Shown: piece after piece, positions 55,414 to 63,729 of the stretch | How the letters are laid out: each line of letters begins with the position of its first letter | Position numbering within the stretch: position 1 is the first letter of the stretch | Assembly: GCF_030816485.1 (NCBI RefSeq) | Contig: NZ_JAUSYC010000001.1 | Span: forward strand, 3,100,001 to 3,164,000 | Reading direction: 5' to 3' | Origin: Arthrobacter sp. B1I2 | GTDB lineage: Bacteria > Actinomycetota > Actinomycetes > Actinomycetales > Micrococcaceae | Length of the DNA: 64,000 nt | Program-made: the position numbers and the translations under genes | Notes under the pieces: generated by a model | What the model was told of the DNA's origin: nothing | Databases searched by the model: none | Seen by the model: the letters and a program-made list of their open reading frames with translations, nothing else

Positions 55414-56649
55414 ATGACGGTCTACGTGCGCTCACTTGAAACTGCAGTTCCGAAGACAAAGCTGATCCAGTCCGAAGCCCGTGATGTTTTTGCGGCCCAG
55501 CCGGGTTTGTCCCGTTTGGGTTCGCGGCTGGTCAACACCTGTTTTGATGGCGCAGCCATCGAGACGCGCTTTACCGCCGTCCAGGAACTCACCAACGCGT
55601 CCCGCTCAGAAAACCCGCAGTTCTACGACCAGCAAACCGGACTGTTGCTCAACCCCAGCACCAAGGTCCGCAACGACATCTTCGCCCGCGAGGCCACCAA
55701 GTTGTTCGTGGAGGCTTCCCGCGCTGCCCTGCAGGCCGCCCCGGAACTCGACTTACTTGACATAACTCATCTGGTGACAGTGTCCTGCACGGGCTTCTTC
55801 AATCCCGGCCCTGACTACAAGGTGGTCCGCGAACTTGGCCTCAACCCAGCGGTCCAGCGCTACCACCTGGGCTTTATGGGCTGCTACGCGGCCTTTCCCG
55901 CGCTCCGCGCCGCGAAGCTGTTCTGCGAGGCAGACCCGAACGCCGTCGTCCTGGTTGTCTGTGCCGAACTGTGCTCCCTCCATGTGCGCACGTCCAACGA
56001 CCCGGACACCATCATGGGGTCGGCGCTGTTCGCCGATGGTGCCGCCGCCGCCGTCGTGACGGCCCGTCCAGGCGCGGAGGAAACCGCTCTGCTGAGGCTG
56101 GACCACTTTGAGACGGTCCTGACGCCGGTCGGTGAGGATTCGATGGCATGGAACATCGGCGATCACGGCTTCGAAATGGTTCTGGGCAACTACGTGCCCC
56201 ATATCATCAATGACCACATCGTCGGGGCCCTGCAGCCCCTTCTCGCCAGGGAACCGGAACTGTCGGCACTCCCCTACACGGCAATCCCCCACTGGGCCAT
56301 CCATCCTGGCGGCCGCAGCATCCTGGACAAGGTCCAGTCCCGGCTGGGCCTCAGCGACCGGCAACTGGTCCCTGCACGGGACATCCTGCGAAATTACGGC
56401 AACATGAGCAGCGCTACCGTGCTCTTTGTCCTCAAGCACATTCTTGAACAACCCCTCGAGGACGGGCACGCCGGGGACGAGCGCATCTGTTCCATGGCGT
56501 TTGGCCCCGGCCTGACCGTGGAAACCGGCCTGTTCACCAAGCTGCGGCAGGCCGCGGCAGGCACCCAACGCCGCCAAGGGGACAGCGCGGCGGAGGATGA
56601 CGTTATGGTGCACCAAATCCAGGCAGCGGCTGAAGCGCCAGTGGCCTGA
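55414..56649 (+). CDS. Type III polyketide synthase
   Basis: Chalcone/stilbene synthase-fold enzyme, 411 residues, that extends an acyl starter with malonyl-CoA. Catalytic triad: Cys125 (TVSCTGFF), His in HWAIHPGGRSI and Asn in NYGNMSSATV. LGFMGCYAAFPAL is the family motif following the Cys. Layout and partners (methyltransferase, flavin hydroxylase) match srsABC of Streptomyces griseus, where SrsA makes alkylresorcinols; the product here is inferred to be a phenolic lipid or alkylpyrone. Codons TTA and ATA, rare in this genome, occur together at residues 114-117. Confidence 0.93.
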   Translation: MTVYVRSLETAVPKTKLIQSEARDVFAAQPGLSRLGSRLVNTCFDGAAIETRFTAVQELTNASRSENPQFYDQQTGLLLNPSTKVRNDIFAREATKLFVEASRAALQAAPELDLLDITHLVTVSCTGFFNPGPDYKVVRELGLNPAVQRYHLGFMGCYAAFPALRAAKLFCEADPNAVVLVVCAELCSLHVRTSNDPDTIMGSALFADGAAAAVVTARPGAEETALLRLDHFETVLTPVGEDSMAWNIGDHGFEMVLGNYVPHIINDHIVGALQPLLAREPELSALPYTAIPHWAIHPGGRSILDKVQSRLGLSDRQLVPARDILRNYGNMSSATVLFVLKHILEQPLEDGHAGDERICSMAFGPGLTVETGLFTKLRQAAAGTQRRQGDSAAEDDVMVHQIQAAAEAPVA

Positions 56650-56663
56650 CAGGAGTCACGGGA

Positions 56664-57359
56664 ATGGGGATCCTGCTGCGCCGGCGCGCCACCGCCGAAA
56701 TCGAACAGATGGACCGGCCGGACTGCGACGCACGGCTTCTGGACAACACCTACCGGCAGTTTGGCGTTATCAACCGGGTCCTGTCCGGCTGGCGCAGGTT
56801 GTATGCCAGGGAGCTGCGGACCATTGACCCTCCGGAGGCACGCCCGGTAACCGTGCTGGACATCGGATCCGGCGGCGGTGACCTCGCCGTCATGCTGGCC
56901 GGCTGGGCCGCGGGGGACGGCAAAGCCATGCACATCACGGGCATCGATCCTGACCCCCGCGCTGCACGGTTCGCCCAGCAACGCCCGTCCACGCCCGGCG
57001 TCGAATTCCGCGAGGCGCACAGTGGCGACCTTGTCCGGGAAGGTGCACGGTTCGACGTCGTCATCTCCAACCACGTGCTGCACCACCTTGCACCGGAGGA
57101 GTTCCGGCAACTGCTGGCGGACTCGGAAAACCTGGCAACCGGAAAGGCACTGCACAATGACCTCATCCGCAGCCCCGCCGCCTTTGCCCTCTTCAGCGTC
57201 GCCGCCCTGCCGTTCCGGGAGTCCTTCATCCGCGCGGACGGCCTCACCTCCATCCGGCGGAGCTACCGCCCGGCCGAGTTGGCGGCCGCCGCTCCCCCGG
57301 GCTGGTCCGTGGAGCGTTCGCCGGTCTTCCATCAGGTCCTCACCTACCGCCGGGGCTGA
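56664..57359 (+). CDS. Class I SAM-dependent methyltransferase (SrsB-like position)
   Basis: 231 residues. The SAM-binding glycine motif is VLDIGSGGGDLAVMLAG (about 57-73), with the acidic motif II in ITGIDPDPRAARFA and FDVVISNHVLHHLAPEEF as motif III/IV. An N-terminal segment RLLDNTYRQFGVINRVLSGW resembles small-molecule O- or C-methyltransferases. CAGGAG site upstream. Fourteen nucleotides after the polyketide synthase and one before the monooxygenase, so it likely methylates the polyketide product or its quinone. Confidence 0.88.
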   Translation: MGILLRRRATAEIEQMDRPDCDARLLDNTYRQFGVINRVLSGWRRLYARELRTIDPPEARPVTVLDIGSGGGDLAVMLAGWAAGDGKAMHITGIDPDPRAARFAQQRPSTPGVEFREAHSGDLVREGARFDVVISNHVLHHLAPEEFRQLLADSENLATGKALHNDLIRSPAAFALFSVAALPFRESFIRADGLTSIRRSYRPAELAAAAPPGWSVERSPVFHQVLTYRRG

Positions 57360-57360
57360 C

Positions 57361-58548
57361 ATGGATGCCGACGTCTTGATCGCCGGCGGCGGTCCCGTGG
57401 GCCTGTACCTGGCTGCCGCGCTCCTGCAGGAAGGCGTCACGGTAAAGGTTCTTGAGCAACGCCAGGCACGGAACCTGCATACCCGGGCCATCGGCATCCA
57501 CCCTCCGGCCGTGGAGGCACTCGCCGGGATCCAGGTTGCTTCCGCCATGGTGCAGGAGGGCATCCGCATCAGGGCCGGCATGGCGGTCAGCGGCGGGAAA
57601 ACAGTGGCAACCATGGCGTTCAATGCCGTATCGGCGGACTATCCGTTCGTGCTGGCGCTCCCACAGTTCAGGACAGAGGAAATCCTGGAAGACCGGGTCC
57701 GCACCCTGGATCCCGGGGCGCTGGTCAGGGGTGCGAAGGTCACCGGGGTAACCGACGACGGCGGCAGGGTCACCGTGGCGTTCCAGTCCGGCCCAGGTGC
57801 CTGGATCCACAGCGGCAGCGCCACCGCCTCCCTGCTTGTTGCGGCAGACGGCGCCCGGTCGCAGCTTCGTGACGTGCTGGGGGTGCCGGTGGTCCGGAAG
57901 TCATATCCGGACCACTACCTCATGGGCGATTTCGACGACGACAGCGGCTACGGGGACAAAGCGGTCCTGTTCCTCGAACCGGAAGGAATCGTGGAGTCTT
58001 TTCCACTGCCGGGCCGGGTGCGCCGCTGGGTGGTGCGGCTGGAACGGCCGGCTGGACCGGAAGCAGGGCCCCACGAACTGGCGGAACTGGTGCGCCGGCG
58101 GACCGGGTTGATCCCTGATGCAGCCACGAACTCCATGCTGAGCGCGTTCAGCGTGCGGTCCACGATCGCCCGGCGTGTTGTGACCGGACGGTCCGTACTG
58201 CTGGGAGACGCGGCCCACGAGATCAGTCCGATCGGCGGACAGGGCATGAACCTCGGTTGGCTGGATGCCAGGGCCTTGGTTCCCGTGATCTGTGCCGCAC
58301 TGGCGGGTACCCCTACGGGCAGGCAGCTCAGGGAGTTCGAGAAAAGCCGGCGCCGGGCTGCAGCACTGTCCCGCCGGCAGGCTGAAATCAACATGATGCT
58401 GGGCAGGCCCCTGCCCCGGCCGCTCCTTCGCGTCCGCACTGCCGCTATTGGCGCGGCCGCCGCGGTTCCCGCTGTGAACCAGTGGGCTGCCAGGCGCTTC
58501 ACCATGCACTGGGAGCCGGACCAGCGGTTGCAGGGCTACCGGAAATAG
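57361..58548 (+). CDS. FAD-dependent monooxygenase (SrsC-like)
   Basis: Flavin hydroxylase of the p-hydroxybenzoate hydroxylase class, 395 residues. FAD motifs: VLIAGGGPVGLYLAAALLQ at the N-terminus, DG in LLVAADGARSQLRDVLG and GDAAHEISPIGGQGMNLGWLDA. It probably hydroxylates the aromatic ring made by the polyketide synthase, allowing quinone formation as for SrsC; that is an inference from operon order. ATG 57361 is 1 nt past the methyltransferase stop. The last 13 nt overlap the convergent NTF2-like gene. Confidence 0.88.
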   Translation: MDADVLIAGGGPVGLYLAAALLQEGVTVKVLEQRQARNLHTRAIGIHPPAVEALAGIQVASAMVQEGIRIRAGMAVSGGKTVATMAFNAVSADYPFVLALPQFRTEEILEDRVRTLDPGALVRGAKVTGVTDDGGRVTVAFQSGPGAWIHSGSATASLLVAADGARSQLRDVLGVPVVRKSYPDHYLMGDFDDDSGYGDKAVLFLEPEGIVESFPLPGRVRRWVVRLERPAGPEAGPHELAELVRRRTGLIPDAATNSMLSAFSVRSTIARRVVTGRSVLLGDAAHEISPIGGQGMNLGWLDARALVPVICAALAGTPTGRQLREFEKSRRRAAALSRRQAEINMMLGRPLPRPLLRVRTAAIGAAAAVPAVNQWAARRFTMHWEPDQRLQGYRK

Positions 58549-58961
58549 CAGTCGTAGCTGTCCTGGCTCACGATGACACCGTTGCTCACCTCGAATACCG
58601 ACGACGTCCTGGCGCGGATCGTTTCGCCCCGGTCCCAGTAGCGCAGATCCATCAGCACCGTGGCCGACCAGTCTGCCTCAACCACCACCCGGCCGCCCTC
58701 ACAGGTGGTCCTCCGGACAATAAACTGCTGGTCCTTCACCACCTCGCGGCTTTGATCCGCGCCGGCAAGTACCCCCGCCAGCGTCCGGGTGGAACCTTCC
58801 GGAGCCAAAAGGTGCGGAGCCTCCGTCAACACGAAGGACTCCGAAAGGAACGGCCGGATCTCCCCGGCGCCACCGCCCGCCTCAAGGACCCGGATAAATT
58901 CAAGGACGTGCTCCACCGGGGATGTCGGCGGGAAGGATTCATCAGCCATGCAGTAGACCAT
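58536..58961 (-). CDS. SnoaL/NTF2-like fold protein
   Basis: 141 residues with the alpha+beta barrel pattern of SnoaL/DUF4440 proteins: VEHVLEFIRVLEAGGGAGEIRPFLSESFVLTEAP, then strands VEADWSATVLMDLRYWDRG and SSVFEVSNGVIVSQDSYDCYF. Such folds act as isomerases, hydrolases or binding proteins; no catalytic residues can be named here. ATG 58961 is chosen because AGGAG lies 9 nt upstream; ATG 58949 has none. It overlaps the monooxygenase tail to tail and is divergent from def. Confidence 0.8.
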   Translation of the reverse strand: MVYCMADESFPPTSPVEHVLEFIRVLEAGGGAGEIRPFLSESFVLTEAPHLLAPEGSTRTLAGVLAGADQSREVVKDQQFIVRRTTCEGGRVVVEADWSATVLMDLRYWDRGETIRARTSSVFEVSNGVIVSQDSYDCYFR

Positions 58962-58991
58962 AGCTGACGGCTCCTGCGCATCATCCGCCAG

Positions 58992-58997
58992 TAGGCT
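58992..58997 (+). promoter_or_regulatory. -10 box, leaderless promoter of def
   Basis: TAGGCT, 6 nt (GTCCCC), ATG at 59004; no Shine-Dalgarno. Confidence 0.5.
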
Positions 58998-59003
58998 GTC
59001 CCC

Positions 59004-59684
59004 ATGACCCAGAGTGTTCCCCCGACAACCGCCGGCGCCGACGAAATCCGTCAAACTGTCGAGCGCGTCCTGTCCGCCGGGTCCCTCCCGCCCATCGTCC
59101 AGGCCGGCCACCCCGCGCTGCGCCAGCGTGCCGCCGTATTCGACGGCCAGCTCTCCGCGGACCAGCTGGCCAGCCTGATCGGGGTCATGCGCCAAGTCAT
59201 GCATGAGGCTCCGGGGGTGGGCCTTGCCGCCCCGCAGCTGGGCATCCCCCTGCAGCTCGCCGTCCTGGAGGACCAGTTCGACGTCGACCCCGACGCCGCG
59301 GCCCTGCGGAACCGGAGCCCGCTGGAGTTCCTGGCCATCCTCAACCCCCGATACACGCCGGTGGGCTCCGGAGTTGCGTCGTTTTATGAGGGGTGCCTTT
59401 CTCTCAACGGGCTGCAGGCGGTGGTGGCGCGTCCGGACGCCGTGCTGCTGGAGTATCTGACGCCTGACGGCGCGGCGGCGCGGCGGAAGTTTTCCGGTTG
59501 GCAGGCCCGCATCGTCCAGCACGAGACGGACCACCTCAACGGCATCCTTTACATTGACCGCGCCCAGCTTCGGTCCCTGAGCACCAATGCGGAATATGCG
59601 GCGCACTGGGCTGAACCCGGCATCAACAAGGCCCGGGAAGGATTGGGTTTCGACGACGGGCCCGCCGGGATATCCCTCGGCTGA
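59004..59684 (+). CDS. def: Peptide deformylase
   Basis: Fe2+-dependent enzyme that removes the N-formyl group from new proteins, 226 residues. The three motifs are GVGLAAPQ (71-78), EGCLS (129-133, metal Cys131) and HETDH (173-177, metal His173 and His177). About 30 extra N-terminal residues compared with E. coli are usual in Actinobacteria. Predicted leaderless. Unlike many bacteria, no fmt gene is adjacent, so this may be one of several paralogues. Confidence 0.96.
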   Translation: MTQSVPPTTAGADEIRQTVERVLSAGSLPPIVQAGHPALRQRAAVFDGQLSADQLASLIGVMRQVMHEAPGVGLAAPQLGIPLQLAVLEDQFDVDPDAAALRNRSPLEFLAILNPRYTPVGSGVASFYEGCLSLNGLQAVVARPDAVLLEYLTPDGAAARRKFSGWQARIVQHETDHLNGILYIDRAQLRSLSTNAEYAAHWAEPGINKAREGLGFDDGPAGISLG

Positions 59685-59740
59685 CCTTGGCCCTCCCCCG
59701 ATGGCCGGAGGACGGACAGGGATGGGGACAGGAGCCGCCC

Positions 59741-59746
59741 TAAAAT
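59741..59746 (+). promoter_or_regulatory. -10 box, leaderless promoter of RlmA-type gene
   Basis: TAAAAT, 7 nt (GGTGCCC), ATG at 59754. If right, the in-frame ATG at 59745 inside the promoter is not used. Confidence 0.4.
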
Positions 59747-59753
59747 GGTGCCC

Positions 59754-60635
59754 ATGCCTTCCGCGGATCTTCCCCTCCTGTGCCCTGTCTGCTCACATCC
59801 GCTGGAACACCTGGAGGCGGAGGGCACGCGCCAACCCCGCCTGGTTTGCCCGAACGGACACAGCTTCGACGCCGCCCGGCAGGGCTACTTCAACCTGCTG
59901 GTGGGCAAGGGCACGCCCTTCGAACCGGACAGTGCGGCGATGGTGGCGGCACGCTTTAGTTTCCTGGGGAACGGCCATTACCGGCCGCTGGCCCAGGCTG
60001 TGGCCTCCGCCGTCGTGCCCAACCTGCCGGCCGACGGGGGGATGGTTCTGGACTCGGGAACGGGGACCGGGCATTACCTTCGGGAGATCCTCGACGTTGC
60101 GGCTGCCAGTGGACGGGAAGCGTCCGCCATTGGCCTGGACATCTCCAAATTCGCCCTTCGGCGTGCTGCCCGGCTCAATCCCGAGGCCGTGAACCTGGTC
60201 TGGGACATCTGGCAGCCGCTGCCGGTGGCACCGAACTCGGTGGACGCGGTCACGGTGGTCTTTGCTCCGCGGAACCCGGATGAATTTGCCCGGGTCCTTC
60301 GCCCTGCGGGTGTGCTTGTTGTGGTGACACCGCGAAGCGGACACCTTGGGGATATCGCCGCCGTTACCGGGATGCTCGGTATCGAAGAGGGCAAGGACGA
60401 GCGCCTGGCTGAGGCGATGGCCCGGCATTTCGAGCCGGACACTTCCCTCGACGTCGACATACCACTGGAGCTGACCCGCGACGCCGCCGCGGACCTGGCG
60501 TTCATGGGCCCGGCAGGCCACCACATGGACCGGGGCCAGATCGCCGCGCGGCTCGCGGACTCCCGGGAACCAATGACAGCCGAGGCAAGATTCAGGCTCT
60601 TCGTGTTCAGGCCCAGGATCCGCAGGACCCCGTAA
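59754..60635 (+). CDS. rlmA: 23S rRNA (guanine-N1)-methyltransferase, RlmA type
   Basis: 293 residues. N-terminal zinc site CPVC and CPNGHSFD (C-x2-C...C-x3-H), followed by a Rossmann SAM domain (VLDSGTGTGHYLREIL, AIGLDISKFALRRAA, VVFAPRNPDEFARVLRPAG). This is the RlmA(I)/(II)-TlrB pattern; enzymes of the group methylate G745 or G748 of 23S rRNA, and TlrB gives tylosin resistance. Which base is used here is not decidable. ATG 59745 with AGGAG 10 nt upstream is an alternative start, three codons longer. Confidence 0.88.
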   Translation: MPSADLPLLCPVCSHPLEHLEAEGTRQPRLVCPNGHSFDAARQGYFNLLVGKGTPFEPDSAAMVAARFSFLGNGHYRPLAQAVASAVVPNLPADGGMVLDSGTGTGHYLREILDVAAASGREASAIGLDISKFALRRAARLNPEAVNLVWDIWQPLPVAPNSVDAVTVVFAPRNPDEFARVLRPAGVLVVVTPRSGHLGDIAAVTGMLGIEEGKDERLAEAMARHFEPDTSLDVDIPLELTRDAAADLAFMGPAGHHMDRGQIAARLADSREPMTAEARFRLFVFRPRIRRTP

Positions 60636-60763
60636 CGACTTGGCCACTATCCCCCTGCAGCCGGTATGAACCAGCCCACACGGCAAGTCCGCAGACTACG
60701 ATGAAAAGACAGTTACTGGCGGGCCCGCAGATGCGGCTCCCCCGTGGCGAAGGGGGAACAGGG

Positions 60764-61237
60764 ATGTTCGAGTGGCTTGGGGAAAACTGGTGGGCGTTGT
60801 GGCTCACGGCTTTCCTGGCGTTTGCAGTGGTCGAGATGATCACCCTTGACCTGTTTTTCATCATGCTGGGCGGCGGATCACTCGCCGCACTGGTGGCCGA
60901 CTTCGCCGGCGCGGAACCCTGGCTCCAGGTGGTGATCTTCTGCGTGGTGTCCCTGCTCATGGTTGCTTTTGTCCGGCCCGTGGCCCTTTCGCACCTGAAG
61001 AAGGGCCCGGCCGAACAACGGACCAATGTGGACCGGCTGATTGGTGAACCGGCCGTGGTGATGGAGGCCGTGACCTCCGACGGCGGCCTGGTGAAAATCG
61101 GCGGCGATATTTGGAGCGCACGCTCCGCGGCGGGAGTCCTTCCCGCAGGCCAGAAGGTGGTCGTGGCGGCCATCGATGGCGCAACAGCAGTGGTATCGGT
61201 ACCGCCGACGGCGGCCGCCGGTCCAGATACAGCCTGA
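60764..61237 (+). CDS. NfeD family membrane protein
   Basis: 157 residues: two or three membrane helices (WALWLTAFLAFAVVEMITL, LFFIMLGGGSLAALVADFA, LQVVIFCVVSLLMVAFV) followed by a soluble OB-fold domain (LIGEPAVVMEAVTSDGGLVKIGGDIWSARS). NfeD proteins of this short class pair with SPFH proteins to organise membrane domains; the partner is directly downstream by 22 nt. ATG 60764 is chosen behind AGGGGGAA. Confidence 0.93.
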   Translation: MFEWLGENWWALWLTAFLAFAVVEMITLDLFFIMLGGGSLAALVADFAGAEPWLQVVIFCVVSLLMVAFVRPVALSHLKKGPAEQRTNVDRLIGEPAVVMEAVTSDGGLVKIGGDIWSARSAAGVLPAGQKVVVAAIDGATAVVSVPPTAAAGPDTA

Positions 61238-61259
61238 CATTTGGGGAACAAGGAGTTGT

Positions 61260-62204
61260 ATGGAAAACGCAGGCGGAACCGCACTGGCCATTGTGCTGGT
61301 GGTTCTGATCGTCTTTGTCATCATAGTTTTGGTCCGGTCCGTCCGGATCATTCCGCAGGCCCGTGCCGGCGTCGTTGAACGGCTCGGCAAGTACCAGCGG
61401 ACGCTCAACCCCGGGCTGACGATCCTGATCCCGTTCGTTGACCGGCTGCTGCCGCTCCTGGACCTGCGTGAACAGGTGGTGTCCTTTCCGCCGCAGCCAG
61501 TCATCACCGAAGACAACCTGGTGGTCTCCATCGACACGGTGGTCTACTTCCAGGTGACGGACCCGCGGGCAGCCACCTATGAGATCGCCAACTACATCCA
61601 GGCCGTGGAGCAACTCACCACCACCACCCTGCGCAACGTGGTGGGCGGACTGAACCTTGAGGAAGCCCTCACATCCCGCGACCAGATCAACGGACAGCTT
61701 CGCGGTGTCCTCGATGAAGCCACGGGCCGGTGGGGCATCCGCGTCTCGCGGGTGGAACTGAAGGCCATCGATCCGCCCCACTCCATCCAGGATTCCATGG
61801 AGAAGCAGATGCGTGCCGAACGAGACCGGCGCGCGGCCATCCTCACGGCTGAGGGAACCAAGCAATCAGCCATCCTCACCGCTGAGGGCCAGCGGCAGGC
61901 GTCCATCCTCGCTGCGGAAGGCGAGGCCAAGGCTGCCATCCTCCGTGCGGACGGCGAGTCGCAAGCCATCCAGAAGGTCTTCGACGCCATCCACAAGGGC
62001 AACCCGGACCAGAAACTGCTGGCGTACCAGTACCTCCAGACCCTGCCCAAGCTGGCCGAGGGCTCGGCCAACAAGCTCTGGATCATCCCGAGTGAAGTCG
62101 GGGAAGCCTTAAAGGGAATCGGCAACGCCCTCGGCGGCACCAGCCAGGAGCCCGCCGCGGGCGGCTTTTTCGAAGATGTGCCCACCGAGCGTACCCAGCC
62201 CTGA
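61260..62204 (+). CDS. SPFH/band 7 (stomatin-like) protein
   Basis: 314 residues. One N-terminal membrane helix (LAIVLVVLIVFVIIVLV, about 9-25), then the SPFH domain (IIPQARAGVVERLGKYQRTL, TILIPFVDRLLPLLDLREQVV, VSIDTVVYFQVTDPRAATYEI) and a long Ala/Glu-rich coiled coil (RAAILTAEGTKQSAILTAEG repeats). Related to QmcA/stomatin; expected to build multimeric scaffolds at the inner membrane with NfeD. AAGGAG before ATG 61260. Confidence 0.95.
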   Translation: MENAGGTALAIVLVVLIVFVIIVLVRSVRIIPQARAGVVERLGKYQRTLNPGLTILIPFVDRLLPLLDLREQVVSFPPQPVITEDNLVVSIDTVVYFQVTDPRAATYEIANYIQAVEQLTTTTLRNVVGGLNLEEALTSRDQINGQLRGVLDEATGRWGIRVSRVELKAIDPPHSIQDSMEKQMRAERDRRAAILTAEGTKQSAILTAEGQRQASILAAEGEAKAAILRADGESQAIQKVFDAIHKGNPDQKLLAYQYLQTLPKLAEGSANKLWIIPSEVGEALKGIGNALGGTSQEPAAGGFFEDVPTERTQP

Positions 62205-62220
62205 GCAACCGGAGGACGCA

Positions 62221-62259
62221 GGAGGGTTCCGCGGGTTGCCGCGGAACCCTCCATTTTTT
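62221..62259 (+). terminator. Intrinsic terminator after SPFH gene
   Basis: Perfect 14-bp stem GGAGGGTTCCGCGG / CCGCGGAACCCTCC, loop GTTG, then A and six T. The best Rho-independent terminator in the window. Confidence 0.93.
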
Positions 62260-62281
62260 GGTGGAGACGGGATAACGCGCG

Positions 62282-62287
62282 TATAAT
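62282..62287 (+). promoter_or_regulatory. -10 TATAAT of rbpA promoter
   Basis: Perfect TATAAT 159 nt before rbpA, with TTGGTG (62258-62263) 18 bp upstream as a possible -35. Predicts a long 5'UTR, unlike most genes here. Confidence 0.55.
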
Positions 62288-62446
62288 TGGGTATTTGTCC
62301 GGCAGGAGAATACCAGCTGGAACAACCAAGCTTCGCAATGCGTTGAATCCTATGATGCAGCACAGTGCACACAGTAGTCCGGCGGTGCCACGTTGCCGCC
62401 GGCCAACGCGGAGATTTCATCCGCGTACCGACCAGAGGGAGAAATC

Positions 62447-62794
62447 ATGAGCGATCGCAGCCTGCGGGGCATGCGCCTTGGTGCGCAGAGCATGGAGACC
62501 GAGTCCGGAGTTGAGCCGGCTCCCCGCCAGCGGGTCGAATACCGTTGCGCGGATGGCGAGCAGGTCTTCGTCACGTTCTCCTCCGAGGCGGAAATTCCTC
62601 CGGTGTGGGTCTCCAAGACCGGCAAGGAAGCGCTCCTCGTTGACGGCGAGAAGCCGGACACCAGCAATGACAAGGCAGTCCGCACCCACTGGGACATGCT
62701 GCTGGAACGCCGGTCCCTGCCTGAACTGGAACAGATCCTTGAGGACCGCCTGACCATCCTGCGCGAACGCCGCGGAGAGCGCCGCTCGGCATAG
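62447..62794 (+). CDS. rbpA: RNA polymerase-binding protein RbpA
   Basis: Actinobacterial general transcription activator, 115 residues. It binds the principal sigma factor and stabilises the open complex. Recognised from MSDRSLRGMRLGAQSMETESG (start and basic linker region), the core VEYRCADGEQVFVTFSSEAEIPPVW and the C-terminal sigma-interaction helix region RTHWDMLLERRSLPELEQIL. AGGGAG precedes the ATG. Confirms the actinobacterial origin of the window. Confidence 0.97.
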   Translation: MSDRSLRGMRLGAQSMETESGVEPAPRQRVEYRCADGEQVFVTFSSEAEIPPVWVSKTGKEALLVDGEKPDTSNDKAVRTHWDMLLERRSLPELEQILEDRLTILRERRGERRSA

Positions 62795-62804
62795 GCCCAG
62801 CTGC

Positions 62805-62848
62805 AAAGGGGGCGGCCCCGCACTTCTGGTGCGGGGCCGCCCCCTTTT
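62805..62848. terminator. Bidirectional terminator, rbpA / polyprenol-P-mannose synthase
   Basis: AAAGGGGGCGGCCCCGCAC pairs with its complement (19 bp, loop TTCTG), followed by T residues on the plus strand and preceded by A residues, so it works from both sides. Confidence 0.9.
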
Positions 62849-62890
62849 CCTATGTCCCCTGGAGGCCGCGGGTGACGGCCAAAGGACGGA

Positions 62891-63634
62891 CTACGCCTGC
62901 TTGTTCTTCAGCTTGCCGGTCAACGTGTTCCAGCGGGCCGCCAGTCCCCATCTGGTGACGTTGACCATGGCCTCGATCACGATGTTGCCACTCATTTTTG
63001 AGGCACCCAGTTCGCGTTCAACGAACGTGATGGGGCGTTCCTCGATGCGGAGCCCCAGTTTGGCCACCCGCCATGCCAGGTCCACCTGGAAGCCGTAACC
63101 CACCGAATCGACCTGGTCCAGGTTGAGCTTCTCAAGGGTGGTCCTGCGGAACGCGCGGTAGCCACCGGTGACGTCCCTGATCTTCAGGCCCAGCATCAGC
63201 CGGGCATACGTGCTGCCCACCCGCGAAATTGCCTGGCGGTAGAGCGGCCAGTTGACTACGCTGCCGCCCGGAACCCAGCGCGAGCCCATGGCCAGGTCTG
63301 CGCCCTGTTCCAGGGCTTCAAGCAGTTGGGGAAGCTGTTCGGGCTGGTGGGAACCGTCGGCATCCATTTCCACAAGGACGTCGTACCCGGCCTCCAGGCC
63401 CCACTTGAAACCGGCAATGTAGGCGGCGCCCAGGCCTTCCTTGCCCTTGCGGTGCAGGACATGGACCTGGGAATCCTCGGCTGCGAAGCCGTCGGCAAGT
63501 TGGCCGGTACCGTCCGGACTGTTGTCATCGACCACCAGCACATCCGACGCCGGAACGGCCTTCCGAAGGCGCTGGAGCGTCCTGGGCAGCGATTCCAGTT
63601 CGTTGTAGGTGGGAATGATCGTAAGGACGCGCAC
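62891..63634 (-). CDS. Polyprenol monophosphomannose synthase (GT2)
   Basis: Membrane-peripheral glycosyltransferase family 2 enzyme, 247 residues. It moves mannose from GDP-mannose to polyprenyl phosphate; the product feeds protein O-mannosylation and lipoglycans. Motifs: [25 protein letters not shown], the DxD in [11 protein letters not shown] (about 90-97), GSRWVPGG and the late [11 protein letters not shown]. It corresponds to the catalytic domain of mycobacterial Ppm1 without the N-acyltransferase half. GTG start behind AGGAAAGG. Confidence 0.9.
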   Translation of the reverse strand: MRVLTIIPTYNELESLPRTLQRLRKAVPASDVLVVDDNSPDGTGQLADGFAAEDSQVHVLHRKGKEGLGAAYIAGFKWGLEAGYDVLVEMDADGSHQPEQLPQLLEALEQGADLAMGSRWVPGGSVVNWPLYRQAISRVGSTYARLMLGLKIRDVTGGYRAFRRTTLEKLNLDQVDSVGYGFQVDLAWRVAKLGLRIEERPITFVERELGASKMSGNIVIEAMVNVTRWGLAARWNTLTGKLKNKQA

Positions 63635-63729
63635 AAAGGGCCTTTCCTGGTGAAAGTGGTCGGAGCACCTGATGCCGGGCTTGCCGGCGGCGGGCGCAAC
63701 TCCCCATTATAGGGCGGAGAGTTGCCGGG

